Origin: an uncultured Pedosphaera sp.
Lineage (GTDB): Bacteria > Verrucomicrobiota > Verrucomicrobiia > Limisphaerales > Pedosphaeraceae
Direction of reading: 5' to 3'
DNA length: 42,568 nucleotides
NCBI GenBank assembly: GCA_903918755.1
Contig: CAIXFN010000011.1
Span: forward strand, 1-42,568
This document shows, piece after piece, positions 1-7,954 of this stretch. The notes under the pieces are model-generated. The model was not told the origin of the DNA. It saw only the letters and a program-made list of their open reading frames with translations, and made no database searches. A program made the position numbers and the translations under genes. Position 1 is the stretch's first letter. Each line of letters begins with the position of its first letter.

Positions 1-283
1 AAGTCTATCGACAAGACCGGACACATTGCGTGAGAATTTATGGGTCCAGTTAGCACCAGCGGAGGATTCTGGGACAACGGCAGCTTTTTGGAATGAGGGG
101 CGCTTTTTTTTCAAAACTTTATTAATTCAACAGGCTGCTAAGGGGCGCAACACAGGTGGTGTTGGGGGATGGTTACATTGCTACAAGAGGAGACGGGAAT
201 TTTCCCAGTTTCCGGCTTTTGACGCGTATGGCGCCATAGCAGAACAAATTTCGTGTTTCAGAAACCCGCTTTTTATCAGGCGT
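1..283. other. Gene-free stretch at left window edge
   Basis: No convincing coding region is seen. The open frames here are short and show no family signature. The first 33 bases could be the last codons of a gene entering from the left (a frame ending in TGA at 31-33), but ten residues are too few to identify. The stretch also holds a hairpin repeat half described separately at 138-166. Confidence 0.4.
138..166 (+). repeat. Hairpin repeat half, copy 1
   Basis: The segment CTAAGGGGCGCAACAC, then a short loop and GTGTTG, recurs almost exactly at 1264-1292. The CAACAC/GTGTTG arms form a small stem. Only the 3' half of the longer element seen at 1227-1292 is recognisable here. It is likely an interspersed non-coding repeat; function unknown. 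Confidence 0.5.
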
Positions 284-892
284 TTATCGGGACACCAGCC
301 TCTTTAGGTAGGGCCAACATAAGCCAACGCCAACAGGAAAGCAAATCACGCCCCAAAAGCTCCAGAACAACTGGTGGGCATACCGTGACTTGCGGTACAA
401 TTCATTCGGACGAACAGCAAGCCAGGGGGTCATACCAGCCATCGGTTGCGAACCCCTCGAAAGCAATGAAATCTCCAAATGTGATGGGCGTTTTAAGTCA
501 AATTCCCCCACCATAAAATATAGCTGTGCTCCGGACAGGATGGCTGGTGCAGGACTCAATTCATTTAACTGCAACAAGAGCTCATTGCCTTGCATCACAC
601 TCAGTTTGGCATCCCACTTCAGTGGCGTCGCTTTTTGTGAGTTCATAAACTTTTCAAGCATGGCCTGCCGTGATGAAGAAATATCATATTTGATATAGAC
701 GAAATACCGTTCTGGAATATATGGCGTCCAGGTTATGGAGTTGTTACCGTCCGGATTAAGAAGAACTTCAAATCCGTTTTCGAACCGCTCACCAAAAAGG
801 AAATGTTGAACTCCGAAGAAAATGATAATCAAACCAAGCAGGCAAAGAACGTGCGACCGGGATTCGGCTATTCGTTGACGGTTCAATTTCAT
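284..892 (-). CDS. Small membrane protein of unknown function
   Basis: The product is about 202 residues and I do not recognise a family. A hydrophobic helix lies near the N-terminus (about residues 13-31, rich in L, I, F and V) and a second near the C-terminus (about 178-196). This suggests a protein anchored at both ends with a roughly 140-residue domain between, probably on the periplasmic side. The frame is open upstream to 1279, but the extra residues look like translated intergenic and repeat DNA. The ATG at 892, just before the basic MKLNRQR start and the first helix, is therefore preferred. No good Shine-Dalgarno sequence is seen. The gene stands alone between repeat-bearing intergenic stretches. 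Confidence 0.6.
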   Translation of the reverse strand: MKLNRQRIAESRSHVLCLLGLIIIFFGVQHFLFGERFENGFEVLLNPDGNNSITWTPYIPERYFVYIKYDISSSRQAMLEKFMNSQKATPLKWDAKLSVMQGNELLLQLNELSPAPAILSGAQLYFMVGEFDLKRPSHLEISLLSRGSQPMAGMTPWLAVRPNELYRKSRYAHQLFWSFWGVICFPVGVGLCWPYLKRLVSR

Positions 893-1226
893 CGCAGCGC
901 GCGAGATTAGGGAATTTGCGCGCCGTTCAACCTGGCCAGTCTTCCAAACCACAGTCGACACAATTGGATCCGTTGGGCTTGGATTGTGCCAATGTGCCAT
1001 TGGTGGTTTGGCGGTTTTGATGGTGCAGCCATGATTTATGCTACCAGAATTATGCCAATTTTCCACGGAATACTGTTTCGCGGGATCAGACTCGTGTCCC
1101 GAAGGGGGAGTGTTTGGGAGAAGGTTTGGGGCCGGTTGATTGGCGACTGCCAGGCATATTCGCCAGCGCATGGCAGTGGCGAGTTTGGCGCAACCGCCTT
1201 CAGGGTTGTGGAAAATTATTTGGTTA
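893..1226. other. Gene-free stretch
   Basis: No supported gene. The open frames crossing it are extensions of neighbours or lack any domain signature. The right part leads into the hairpin repeat at 1227-1292. Confidence 0.4.
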
Positions 1227-1292
1227 CCCGGGGTAGGCGCTCCTGCCTCGCGCCAACCCCGGGCTAAGGGGCGCAACACCGTTGGTGTTGAG
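1227..1292 (+). repeat. Two-hairpin repeat element, copy 2 (complete)
   Basis: A long stem is formed by CCCGGGGTAGGCGC (1227-1240) and GCGCCAACCCCGGG (1250-1263), with 13 of 14 positions paired. CTAAGGGGCG follows, then a second perfect stem CAACACC-GTT-GGTGTTG (1274-1290). The 3' half recurs at 138-166. The plan (stem, GGGCTAA, stem) resembles the repeats at 32800-32888 and 33172-33266, although the bases differ. It looks like a REP-like interspersed repeat. Confidence 0.65.
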
Positions 1293-1361
1293 GAAGCCGC
1301 CCCCCCCTTCCGAAGCCGACCGGCGAAGGAGGGGACTCCGAGCCTGGGGCCCCAGTTCCCC

Positions 1362-2768
1362 CTAATGCGCGGCGACGTCGAGGCAGGCGAGGCGGTTCAG
1401 GTCGCGGACGAGGAGGAAACCATCCGCGAGGGCCATGGGGGCCCAGGATTCACCGCCTTTGAGGACTTGCGCCTGGGCGAGCGGGTGGAAGTTGCCAGCA
1501 GAGGGGTCGGCCAGGGTCAGGCGACCGTCGCCGTTGAGAATGAAGAAAAGGCCATCCGCATAGAGAAAGGAGCCGAGGCCGAAGGAATCGCCGGCCGGAC
1601 TGGTCCAGCGGACTTCCCCGGACGGAGCCAGGCAAACAAACTGGCCGTTGGCACGGGTCGCGTAGATGTTGCCGTCCAGCAGGATCGGGGTGTGCTGGGT
1701 GGCGCCGAAGACCTCGGGGGCCAATTTGTAGCCGACCTGCGGCGCGATGACGCCGCCCGTCTCTTTCACTTGCAGCAGGACGCTGCCGGCGTTGTATCCG
1801 CCCGTGAGCAACACGCGGCCTTCGGGCAACACCAGCGGCGAGGGCACGGTGGCGATGCTGATTTTCCAGTCGGTGCTTTCCCACAGGATGGCGCCGTCCT
1901 TGGCCGAGACCCCCAGGACTCCGGCGCTGCCGCAGTAAACGTAAGTGGGCCGCCCGCCAAACTCCATCGTCATGACCGAGGAGTGGGTCATTTTCCAACC
2001 ACGGGGATTAGGGGTGCGCCAGAGGGGTTTGCCGGTGGTCAGATCCACGGCCAGGAGCAAAGCCTCCGGTCCGCCCGGCGCCAGGATAACCCGGTTGCCA
2101 TCAATCAAGGGACATTGCCCGGCGTACCACTGGGGAACGGTGGCGCCATATTCGCGGACCAGGTTGATGCTCCATTGCAACTTGCCGCTCGTGGCGTCCA
2201 GGCACAGCACATTGCATTTGGAGTCCATGGCCACCAGGTATTTGTCCGTGAGGGTGGGCACGGTGCGGGTGACGCCGTGGTTGCGCTTCAGGGCCAGCGG
2301 GTAGGCAAAGCGCCAGATTTCGCGACCATCTGCCAGCGAGAGGCAGCGCAGCGCGCTTTGCTTCTTGGCGGCGTCGTAGTCCATCAAGTAAACCCGCCCC
2401 TGCTGGATGGCCGCGCCGGCGTAGCCCTCGCCACAATCCACGGACCACACCTCCCGCGGCCCCGTGGCGGGCCACGTCCGGGCCAGGCGGATCTTGCCGT
2501 GACTGATGTTGTCACGGTTCGGTCCGCGGAACTGGTTCCAGCTTTCGCCGACCTTGGAGGGAACGCCGCTACCGGTTACCACCTGCCCGGCAACGACCGG
2601 ATTGATCGTGGCGGCGGGATTCCCCCCGGGGGCCTGGTCGGTGCCGGGCAACCGACGGGTCGTTCCCCGCCCGCCATCGGTCCCGAGCCAGACCACGAGG
2701 AGCAGTCCGCCGAGCAAAATCGTCAGCGCGGGAAGGGCGGTGGCCCAGCGGGCGTACCAGGGCTTCAT
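1362..2768 (-). CDS. PQQ-like beta-propeller repeat protein
   Basis: The 468-residue protein has one N-terminal membrane helix (about residues 12-30) followed by a domain of repeated beta-propeller blades. Typical blade phrases are seen, such as GRVYLMDYDAA, LSLADGREIWRF, CLDATSGKLQWS and VDLTTGKPLW. It also has the WNQFRGPNRDN opening common in PVC-phylum members of this superfamily. Family knowledge places it with PQQ-dependent dehydrogenase-like and BamB-like propellers. Members with only the propeller usually act as scaffolds or bind ligands in the periplasm, and enzymatic activity cannot be inferred from the sequence. The start ATG is at 2768. It is divergent from the cytochrome gene at 3009 across about 240 bp. 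Confidence 0.85.
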   Translation of the reverse strand: MKPWYARWATALPALTILLGGLLLVVWLGTDGGRGTTRRLPGTDQAPGGNPAATINPVVAGQVVTGSGVPSKVGESWNQFRGPNRDNISHGKIRLARTWPATGPREVWSVDCGEGYAGAAIQQGRVYLMDYDAAKKQSALRCLSLADGREIWRFAYPLALKRNHGVTRTVPTLTDKYLVAMDSKCNVLCLDATSGKLQWSINLVREYGATVPQWYAGQCPLIDGNRVILAPGGPEALLLAVDLTTGKPLWRTPNPRGWKMTHSSVMTMEFGGRPTYVYCGSAGVLGVSAKDGAILWESTDWKISIATVPSPLVLPEGRVLLTGGYNAGSVLLQVKETGGVIAPQVGYKLAPEVFGATQHTPILLDGNIYATRANGQFVCLAPSGEVRWTSPAGDSFGLGSFLYADGLFFILNGDGRLTLADPSAGNFHPLAQAQVLKGGESWAPMALADGFLLVRDLNRLACLDVAAH

Positions 2769-2940
2769 GTGAGCACAGAAATAATCATAGCCGTCAGCCG
2801 ACCGGGTTGGTCACCGGGCCGGATTTACTTCCCAGTATCGTTCGGCCCGGGGGCAGCGCTTTCCCGGTGTTGTTCAACACCGGCCCTTTTTTGCACATCG
2901 GAAGTGCGATCCTGGTTAAGTGATCGGCGGGGGAAAAATT

Positions 2941-2969
2941 TTGACGGCACGCCCGGCATCGGCTAGATA
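2941..2969 (+). promoter_or_regulatory. Sigma70-like promoter of the cytochrome gene
   Basis: TTGACG at 2941-2946 and TAGATA at 2964-2969 are separated by exactly 17 bases. This would start RNA around 2976, about 33 bases before the preferred ATG at 3009. It also argues against the upstream in-frame start at 2979. Confidence 0.55.
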
Positions 2970-3008
2970 AGACGAGCAGTGTTGTTGAAAAATCTTATTG
3001 CCAAACAA

Positions 3009-3431
3009 ATGAACCGTTCACTCTGCAGTATCGCGGCGGCTTCGGCGGTCGCTTTCAGTCTCCTCACCGCCTCCGCGGCGGATAAAAAGCTTGATCCCTC
3101 CAAGTTGCCCCCGGTCGCCAGCCAGACCGGTGTCACCTACGACAAGGACATCAAACCCCTTTTCGAAAAAGCCTGTGTCAAATGCCACAGCGGCGAGAAG
3201 CCGAAGTCCAAATTTGACGCCACGACCCTGGCCAACATCATCAAGGGCGGCAAGAACGCCCCGGACGTAATCGCCGGCAAGAGCGGCGAAAGCCCGCTGG
3301 TTTATGCCATCGCGCACATCGGAGATGAGGACGATTTCATGCCCCCGCCGGACAACAAGGCCAAGATCCCCCCGTTAACCAAGGAACAAGTCGGGCTGGT
3401 CCGCGCCTGGATTGACCAGGGCGCGAAGTAA
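3009..3431 (+). CDS. Secreted monohaem c-type cytochrome (PSCyt1-like)
   Basis: The protein is about 140 residues. A signal peptide (MNRSLCS, then an Ala/Val-rich core ending near TASA) is followed by a single haem c site, CVKCH. The distal methionine is probably in DDFMPPPDN. The downstream PPLTKEQVGLVRAWIDQGA ending is typical of planctomycete/verrucomicrobial small cytochromes (PSCyt1 / C-type cytochrome domain). Expected role: electron carrier in the periplasm; partner unknown. The ATG at 3009 is preferred over 2979 because it gives a clean signal peptide and fits the promoter at 2941-2969. A strong terminator follows, so the gene is probably monocistronic. Confidence 0.85.
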   Translation: MNRSLCSIAAASAVAFSLLTASAADKKLDPSKLPPVASQTGVTYDKDIKPLFEKACVKCHSGEKPKSKFDATTLANIIKGGKNAPDVIAGKSGESPLVYAIAHIGDEDDFMPPPDNKAKIPPLTKEQVGLVRAWIDQGAK

Positions 3432-3454
3432 TTCATCGCCTTTGCTTTAGCCAG

Positions 3455-3491
3455 GCCGCCCCTGACCTGCCGGTCGGAGGCGGCTTTTTTT
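3455..3491 (+). terminator. Rho-independent terminator after the cytochrome gene
   Basis: A stem with outer arms GCCGCC (3455-3460) and GGCGGC (3479-3484) continues through GACC/GGTC around a four-base loop, with one mismatch and one GU pair. A run of seven T follows (3485-3491). It lies 24 bases after the stop codon. Confidence 0.8.
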
Positions 3492-3509
3492 GCACGGCGA
3501 AGGCCCGGG

Positions 3510-4295
3510 TCAGGGTTTGGGCTTCGCGGCGGCCGCCTGGAGAATGGCCCAGTGGACCCGGGCGACATCGCCCATGTAGTGAGGCTCGGAGAATTCGGTC
3601 ACGGATTTTTGGATATGATCGCGCTCGCCGGCGGCATCGCCATTAGCAGCGGCGAACAATCCGAGATAGAGGTGGGCGAAGAAGAGGCGCGAACGGAGTT
3701 CCTCGGGCGAAGGCTTGCCTTTGGCGGCTTCGCGCAGCACATCATCGGAGGTGGCCTTGCCGGCAAACAGGTCGAGAATCTTCATCATTGGCACGCGCCC
3801 ATCGCCGTGGATCGGGATGAGCACCTTGCGGGCCGCCGCCGGACTTTCCTGCTTGGCGACGCAGAGAAAATGCCAGGCGGCGTTTTCGACATCGTTCGGA
3901 TTGACGGTCTGATGCAGTTCGAATTGCTTGCGACCATCGGCATAGCGTCCGGCATAATAAAGCGCGATACCCCGTTGCCAATAATCCGGCGCGCGATCCG
4001 GGGCGAGTTTGATCACCTGGTCGAAGTCGCGGATCGCCCCGGCCATTTCCCCCAACTGAAACTGCAGGACGCCGCGCTGGTGGTAGGCGCTGATGGCGGT
4101 CGGATTGGCGCGGATAAGCCCATCCATTTCCCGCACCGCGGCCCGTCGCTGGGCGGCGACGGGATCGGCCGGCGGATCGCCGGCGCGGACGACGGGCAGC
4201 GCCAGGCTGCCAGCGGCCAACCCCACCAAGACAAAAGCGAGACGGAGGAATGATCCGCCCGGGGCGGGAACGATCCAGAGATTTTGGAGTTTCAT
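3510..4295 (-). CDS. Exported TPR-repeat protein
   Basis: The 261-residue protein has an N-terminal hydrophobic signal segment (about residues 15-37, ending VVRAGDPP). Tetratricopeptide repeats follow: about 60-93 (AISAYHQRGVLQFQLGEMAG) and about 94-130 (DYWQRGIALYYAGRYADG), then further helices. The spacing resembles NlpI-like periplasmic TPR proteins, which act as adaptors, but no specific partner can be named. It lies 57 bases downstream of the channel gene 4353-4949 on the same strand and may be co-transcribed with it. It converges on the cytochrome gene, whose terminator lies between them. Confidence 0.75.
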   Translation of the reverse strand: MKLQNLWIVPAPGGSFLRLAFVLVGLAAGSLALPVVRAGDPPADPVAAQRRAAVREMDGLIRANPTAISAYHQRGVLQFQLGEMAGAIRDFDQVIKLAPDRAPDYWQRGIALYYAGRYADGRKQFELHQTVNPNDVENAAWHFLCVAKQESPAAARKVLIPIHGDGRVPMMKILDLFAGKATSDDVLREAAKGKPSPEELRSRLFFAHLYLGLFAAANGDAAGERDHIQKSVTEFSEPHYMGDVARVHWAILQAAAAKPKP

Positions 4296-4352
4296 GAGCC
4301 AGACAATTATCGAGGTAAACCCGGGCGGTGGCGAGGGGAAATCACGCCGGAA

Positions 4353-4949
4353 TTAGTCGGAATGGGGTTTCCGCTTCGCCAGCACCCGTTCGATGCGGCG
4401 GTCGGGAACGAGCCATAAGATCGCTACGAAAATAAAGAAACCATTGGAGATCCACGGACTCACATACGCGAGCGGGATGGCGGCCAAATAGCAGAGCGGG
4501 GAGACCTTGCCCTTCCAGTCGCGCCCGATGGCGGCGGCGAGCAGCGAGTTCGGGCCCTGCTGGGCGATGATGGCGCACTGCAAAATGTAATACGCGAGGG
4601 CGGCCAGCAGCAACACCACCGCGTAAACGGCGGTCGGTGTCGGCCGCAGATGATTCGCCCCCACCCAGGCGGTGGCAAACGGAAAGAGCGACAACCAGAA
4701 CAGCAGGTGCAGATTGGCCCAGAGAATCCCGCCGGTGACGTGTTTTGTGGAGTGGAACAGGTGGTGATGGTTGTTCCAGTAGATGCCGACATAAATGAAG
4801 CTCAGCAAATAGCTCAGGAAAACCGGCAGTAAACCCCGCAGATCGGCCAACCCGCCGCCGGAGACGGGCACCTTCAATTCCAACACCATGATGGTGATGA
4901 TGATGGCGATAACCCCGTCGCTGAAGGCCTCAAGCCGGTTCTTTTCCAT
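4353..4949 (-). CDS. TMEM175-like (DUF1211) potassium-channel family membrane protein
   Basis: The 198-residue protein begins MEKNRLEAFSDGVIAIIITI. It therefore carries the RxxxFSD signature at the start of the first helix that defines the bacterial TMEM175/DUF1211 family. About six membrane helices are visible, including a His-rich loop (YWNNHHHLFHS) typical of the family. Family members form potassium-selective leak channels in the inner membrane; the physiological role in bacteria is poorly known. The gene diverges from potA and may share an operon with the TPR gene downstream. Confidence 0.85.
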   Translation of the reverse strand: MEKNRLEAFSDGVIAIIITIMVLELKVPVSGGGLADLRGLLPVFLSYLLSFIYVGIYWNNHHHLFHSTKHVTGGILWANLHLLFWLSLFPFATAWVGANHLRPTPTAVYAVVLLLAALAYYILQCAIIAQQGPNSLLAAAIGRDWKGKVSPLCYLAAIPLAYVSPWISNGFFIFVAILWLVPDRRIERVLAKRKPHSD

Positions 4950-5080
4950 GGCCTGAGCGTGGCAAATTGGCGGCCCGATTTGAAGCGGGAAATGGGCCCC
5001 GGCCCGCGCAGGCGGACGTGGAAAAAATATTTTGCAGTTTTTTATTGCATTCCCGCCGGACTGTTCTACATCTGCGCACA

Positions 5081-6241
5081 GTGCAAAACAAAGTTGTGTG
5101 TGTCCCCGACTCCCCGCCCCGGCCGGCCTCCCGGGAAGGGTCCCCCACCCCGGCCGTGCAGGCGGAAAATCTCCGCCGCCGCTTCGGGGATCTCGAGGCC
5201 CTGGCGGGGGTATCCGTGGAAATCCGGCGCGGGGAATTTTTCTCCCTGCTCGGCCCCTCGGGCTGCGGCAAAACCACCCTATTGCGGATCATCGCCGGGC
5301 TGGAACGGCCGGACGGCGGGCGGCTGCTGCTGGGCGGACGCGACGCCGCGGAAATCCCGGCGCACCAAAGGCCCGTAAACACGGTGTTTCAATCGTACGC
5401 GTTGTTCCCGCATCTCCGGGTGCGGGACAATGTGGCCTTCGGCTTGCGCATGAAGCGCGTGCCCGCCGGGGAGATCACCGGGCGGGTGGCGCGGATCATG
5501 GAATTGACCCAGATCACGCCATTCGCCGACCGGCTGCCCGCGCAACTTTCCGGCGGCCAAAAGCAACGCGTCGCGCTGGCGCGCGCTCTGGTCAACGAAC
5601 CGGACGTGCTGCTGCTGGACGAACCCCTGGGCGCGCTGGATTTGAAATTGCGGCAGCAACTCCAGATCGAATTGCGGCAGTTGCAACGCCGGCTCGGCAT
5701 CACGTTCATTTTCGTGACCCACGACCAGGAAGAGGCGTTGGTGATGAGCGATCGCATCGCGGTGATGAACGCCGGCCTGATCGCCCAGATGGACACCGTG
5801 GAGGCGCTTTATGAGCAACCGCGCACGCGGTTCGCCGCCCAATTCCTGGGCTCGTGCAACCTGATCGCGGGTCGCGTGGAACGGGTGCGGGCGGCCGGTC
5901 ATGGGCGGGACCTGGAAGTGATGACGGAACTCGGACCGTTGCAGGTGGTCGCCGCGGCGAATCGTCGCATGCTCGCGGTGGGAGACAGCATCACCCTGGC
6001 CATCCGGCCGGAGAAGATCGGCCTGCTGGCCGCCACGGCAGCTCCGGGACCGAACCAGATCGAGGCCCGGGTGGAACAATTCAACTACGGTGGTCCCGTG
6101 TCGCATTACCGCGTCCGGGTCGGCGGTGAATCCTTGAGTGTCCGGGTCCATAACTTCGGCGAAACTTACCGAGTCAGCCAAGCGGACGGGGCGGTGCGGG
6201 TGGAATTCCCGCCGGCGGCTTTGCTGGTCCTGGAGGATTGA
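5081..6241 (+). CDS. potA: Spermidine/putrescine ABC transporter ATPase PotA
   Basis: This is the ATP-hydrolysing subunit of the polyamine importer. All ABC signatures are present: Walker A GPSGCGKTT, Q-loop FQSYALFPH, signature LSGGQKQRVALARAL, Walker B LLLDEPLGALD and the H-loop VTHDQEEA. A C-terminal TOBE-like regulatory domain (about the last 120 residues) follows. The frame is open back to an ATG at 4967, but those residues are not family-like. The GTG at 5081 is preferred; it gives about 386 residues, close to the usual PotA length. An AT-rich patch at 5025-5050 may hold the promoter, but no clear boxes are seen. It is the first gene of potABCD and lies 4 bases from potB. Confidence 0.93.
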   Translation: MQNKVVCVPDSPPRPASREGSPTPAVQAENLRRRFGDLEALAGVSVEIRRGEFFSLLGPSGCGKTTLLRIIAGLERPDGGRLLLGGRDAAEIPAHQRPVNTVFQSYALFPHLRVRDNVAFGLRMKRVPAGEITGRVARIMELTQITPFADRLPAQLSGGQKQRVALARALVNEPDVLLLDEPLGALDLKLRQQLQIELRQLQRRLGITFIFVTHDQEEALVMSDRIAVMNAGLIAQMDTVEALYEQPRTRFAAQFLGSCNLIAGRVERVRAAGHGRDLEVMTELGPLQVVAAANRRMLAVGDSITLAIRPEKIGLLAATAAPGPNQIEARVEQFNYGGPVSHYRVRVGGESLSVRVHNFGETYRVSQADGAVRVEFPPAALLVLED

Positions 6242-6245
6242 AGCG

Positions 6246-7157
6246 ATGAACGACAACACCTCCAAAAATGCCTCACCGGCCCGGCCGGGCATGCGGTTGC
6301 GCGCAGGCATCACCAGCGGTCCCGGAGTAATCTGGCTGACGGTCCTGCTGCTGCTCCCACTCGGGGCGCTGGCCGTGATCAGTTTTCTTTCGCGCGGAGA
6401 TTACGGGGAAACGCAATTGCCCTTCACCGGCGAAAACTACCAACGGTTGCTCGGCTTTGGCCTGCTGGGATTTGATCCGCTGTATCCGGTGATCCTGCTG
6501 CGCAGCCTCCTGTTGGGGGCGGGCACGGCCGCGGCCTGCCTGGCCTGCGGGCTGCCGCTGGCATTCTTCATCGCGGGGTTGGCGCCGCGTTACAAAACCA
6601 CGGCGCTGACGCTGGTGGTCATTCCGTTCTGGACGAACCTGTTGATCCGCACTTACGCCTGGCAAATCCTGCTGGCGCCGGAGAGTTGGGTGACGCGGGC
6701 GGTGCATGCGCTGGGGATCGGCACCGCGGGGGACGCGTTGTATCCCAGCACGACGGCCGTGGCGATCGGGATGATCTGCGATTACCTGCCGTTCCTGGTG
6801 CTGCCGCTCTATGCCTCGGTGGAGAAGATCGACTGGAGCCTCGCGGAAGCCGCGATGGATTTGGGCGCGGATGGGCTGCGGGTGTTCCGGCACGCCCTCC
6901 TGCCCCAAATCATGCCAGGCATCAGCGCGGGCATCATCCTGGTTTTCCTGCCGGCCACCGGGCAATTTATCATCCCGGATTTGCTGGGGGGCGCGAAAAC
7001 CGTGATGCTGGGCAATGCCATCGAACAGCAATTCCTCCAGAGTCGCGACTGGCCCTTCGGCTCCGCCGTGGCCCTGGTGGCGCTCGCCCTCGTGCTAACC
7101 GGCATATGGATTTACGCGTGGAAAAACCGGGGACAGGGACAACCCGACCTGCTCTGA
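6246..7157 (+). CDS. potB: Spermidine/putrescine ABC transporter permease PotB
   Basis: The 303-residue inner-membrane permease has about six helices. It has the EAA-type cytoplasmic loop (LAEAAMDLGADGLRVFRHALLPQIMPG) that contacts PotA. The start ATG at 6246 lies 4 bases after the potA stop; the frame extends further upstream but only inside potA. Between the first two helices is the family-typical periplasmic segment (GDYGETQLPFTGENYQRLL). It forms the translocation channel with PotC, its immediate downstream neighbour. Confidence 0.93.
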   Translation: MNDNTSKNASPARPGMRLRAGITSGPGVIWLTVLLLLPLGALAVISFLSRGDYGETQLPFTGENYQRLLGFGLLGFDPLYPVILLRSLLLGAGTAAACLACGLPLAFFIAGLAPRYKTTALTLVVIPFWTNLLIRTYAWQILLAPESWVTRAVHALGIGTAGDALYPSTTAVAIGMICDYLPFLVLPLYASVEKIDWSLAEAAMDLGADGLRVFRHALLPQIMPGISAGIILVFLPATGQFIIPDLLGGAKTVMLGNAIEQQFLQSRDWPFGSAVALVALALVLTGIWIYAWKNRGQGQPDLL

Positions 7158-7159
7158 CC

Positions 7160-7954
7160 ATGAAACAACCCAACCTCATCCTGCGATTGATCGCGACGGT
7201 GCTGTACCTGTTCCTCTATGCGCCGCTGGCGGTCGTGATCGTGTATTCCTTCAACACGGCCCGATTCGGCGCCGGCTGGCATGGCTTCACTACGCAATGG
7301 TATGCCACGCTTTGGGCCAATGACCAGGCTCTGGCGGCGACCAAGAACACCTTGATCGTCGGGGTGGCCAGCACGGTGATCGCCACCCTGGTAGGCACCC
7401 TGCTGGGCTACGGCTTGAACCGGTTCCAATTCCCGGGCCAGCGCTGGTTTCAATGGTTTCTCTATGTGCCCGTCTTCCTCCCGGACATCGTCCTGGCGGT
7501 GGCCCTGCTGCTGTTTTATACCCTGGCGCAAAAATGCTTTGGCGGGCTGGAGCGCGGTCTGTTGACGCTGATCCTGGCGCATGTCACGTTCCAGATTCCG
7601 TTCGTGGCCATTGTGGTGCGGTCGCGGTTAGTGGGGCTGGATCCGGCGCTGGAGGAAGCCGCGGGTGACCTGGGAGCGAATGCCTGGCAGACGTTTCGCT
7701 GGGTGACGCTGCCGCTGATCTTTCCCGGGGTTCTCGCCGGGGCCATGCTGGCGTTCACGCTCAGCCTGGATGACTTCGTGGTGAGCTTTTTCACCAGCGG
7801 GCCCGGGAGCACGACCCTGCCCATTTTGATTTATTCGTCCGTCAAACGCGGGATTACTCCCGATATCAATGCCCTTTCCACCCTGATCGTCCTGGCCTCT
7901 GTCACCGGCACGCTGCTCATCACCTGGTTGCAGCGAAGCCGGAAAACCACGTGA
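7160..7954 (+). CDS. potC: Spermidine/putrescine ABC transporter permease PotC
   Basis: The 264-residue second permease starts MKQPNLILRLIATVLYLFLY, followed by the PotC-like PLAVVIVYSFN segment. Its EAA loop reads LEEAAGDLGANAWQTFRWVTLPLIFPG, and the SLDDFVVSFFTSGPGSTTLP stretch is highly typical of PotC. About six membrane helices are visible. The start lies 2 bases after the potB stop, and its own stop overlaps the potD start (GTGA), indicating tight translational coupling. Confidence 0.93.
   Translation: MKQPNLILRLIATVLYLFLYAPLAVVIVYSFNTARFGAGWHGFTTQWYATLWANDQALAATKNTLIVGVASTVIATLVGTLLGYGLNRFQFPGQRWFQWFLYVPVFLPDIVLAVALLLFYTLAQKCFGGLERGLLTLILAHVTFQIPFVAIVVRSRLVGLDPALEEAAGDLGANAWQTFRWVTLPLIFPGVLAGAMLAFTLSLDDFVVSFFTSGPGSTTLPILIYSSVKRGITPDINALSTLIVLASVTGTLLITWLQRSRKTT

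Noticed and set aside
26-307. Open frame at the left edge
   Set aside because: No family signature, crosses the hairpin repeat and overlaps the end of the membrane gene.
1140-2966. Long plus-strand open frame opposite the beta-propeller gene
   Set aside because: High-GC shadow of the PQQ-like protein; the minus-strand product has clear blade repeats and this one has none.
3552-4253. Plus-strand frame opposite the TPR gene
   Set aside because: Shadow frame; the minus strand encodes recognisable TPR units and a signal peptide.
5032-5070. Promoter for potABCD
   Set aside because: AT-rich and well placed, but no -35/-10 pair with acceptable spacing and match could be found.
5279-6313. Minus-strand frame opposite potA
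   Set aside because: Shadow of a fully recognisable ABC ATPase.
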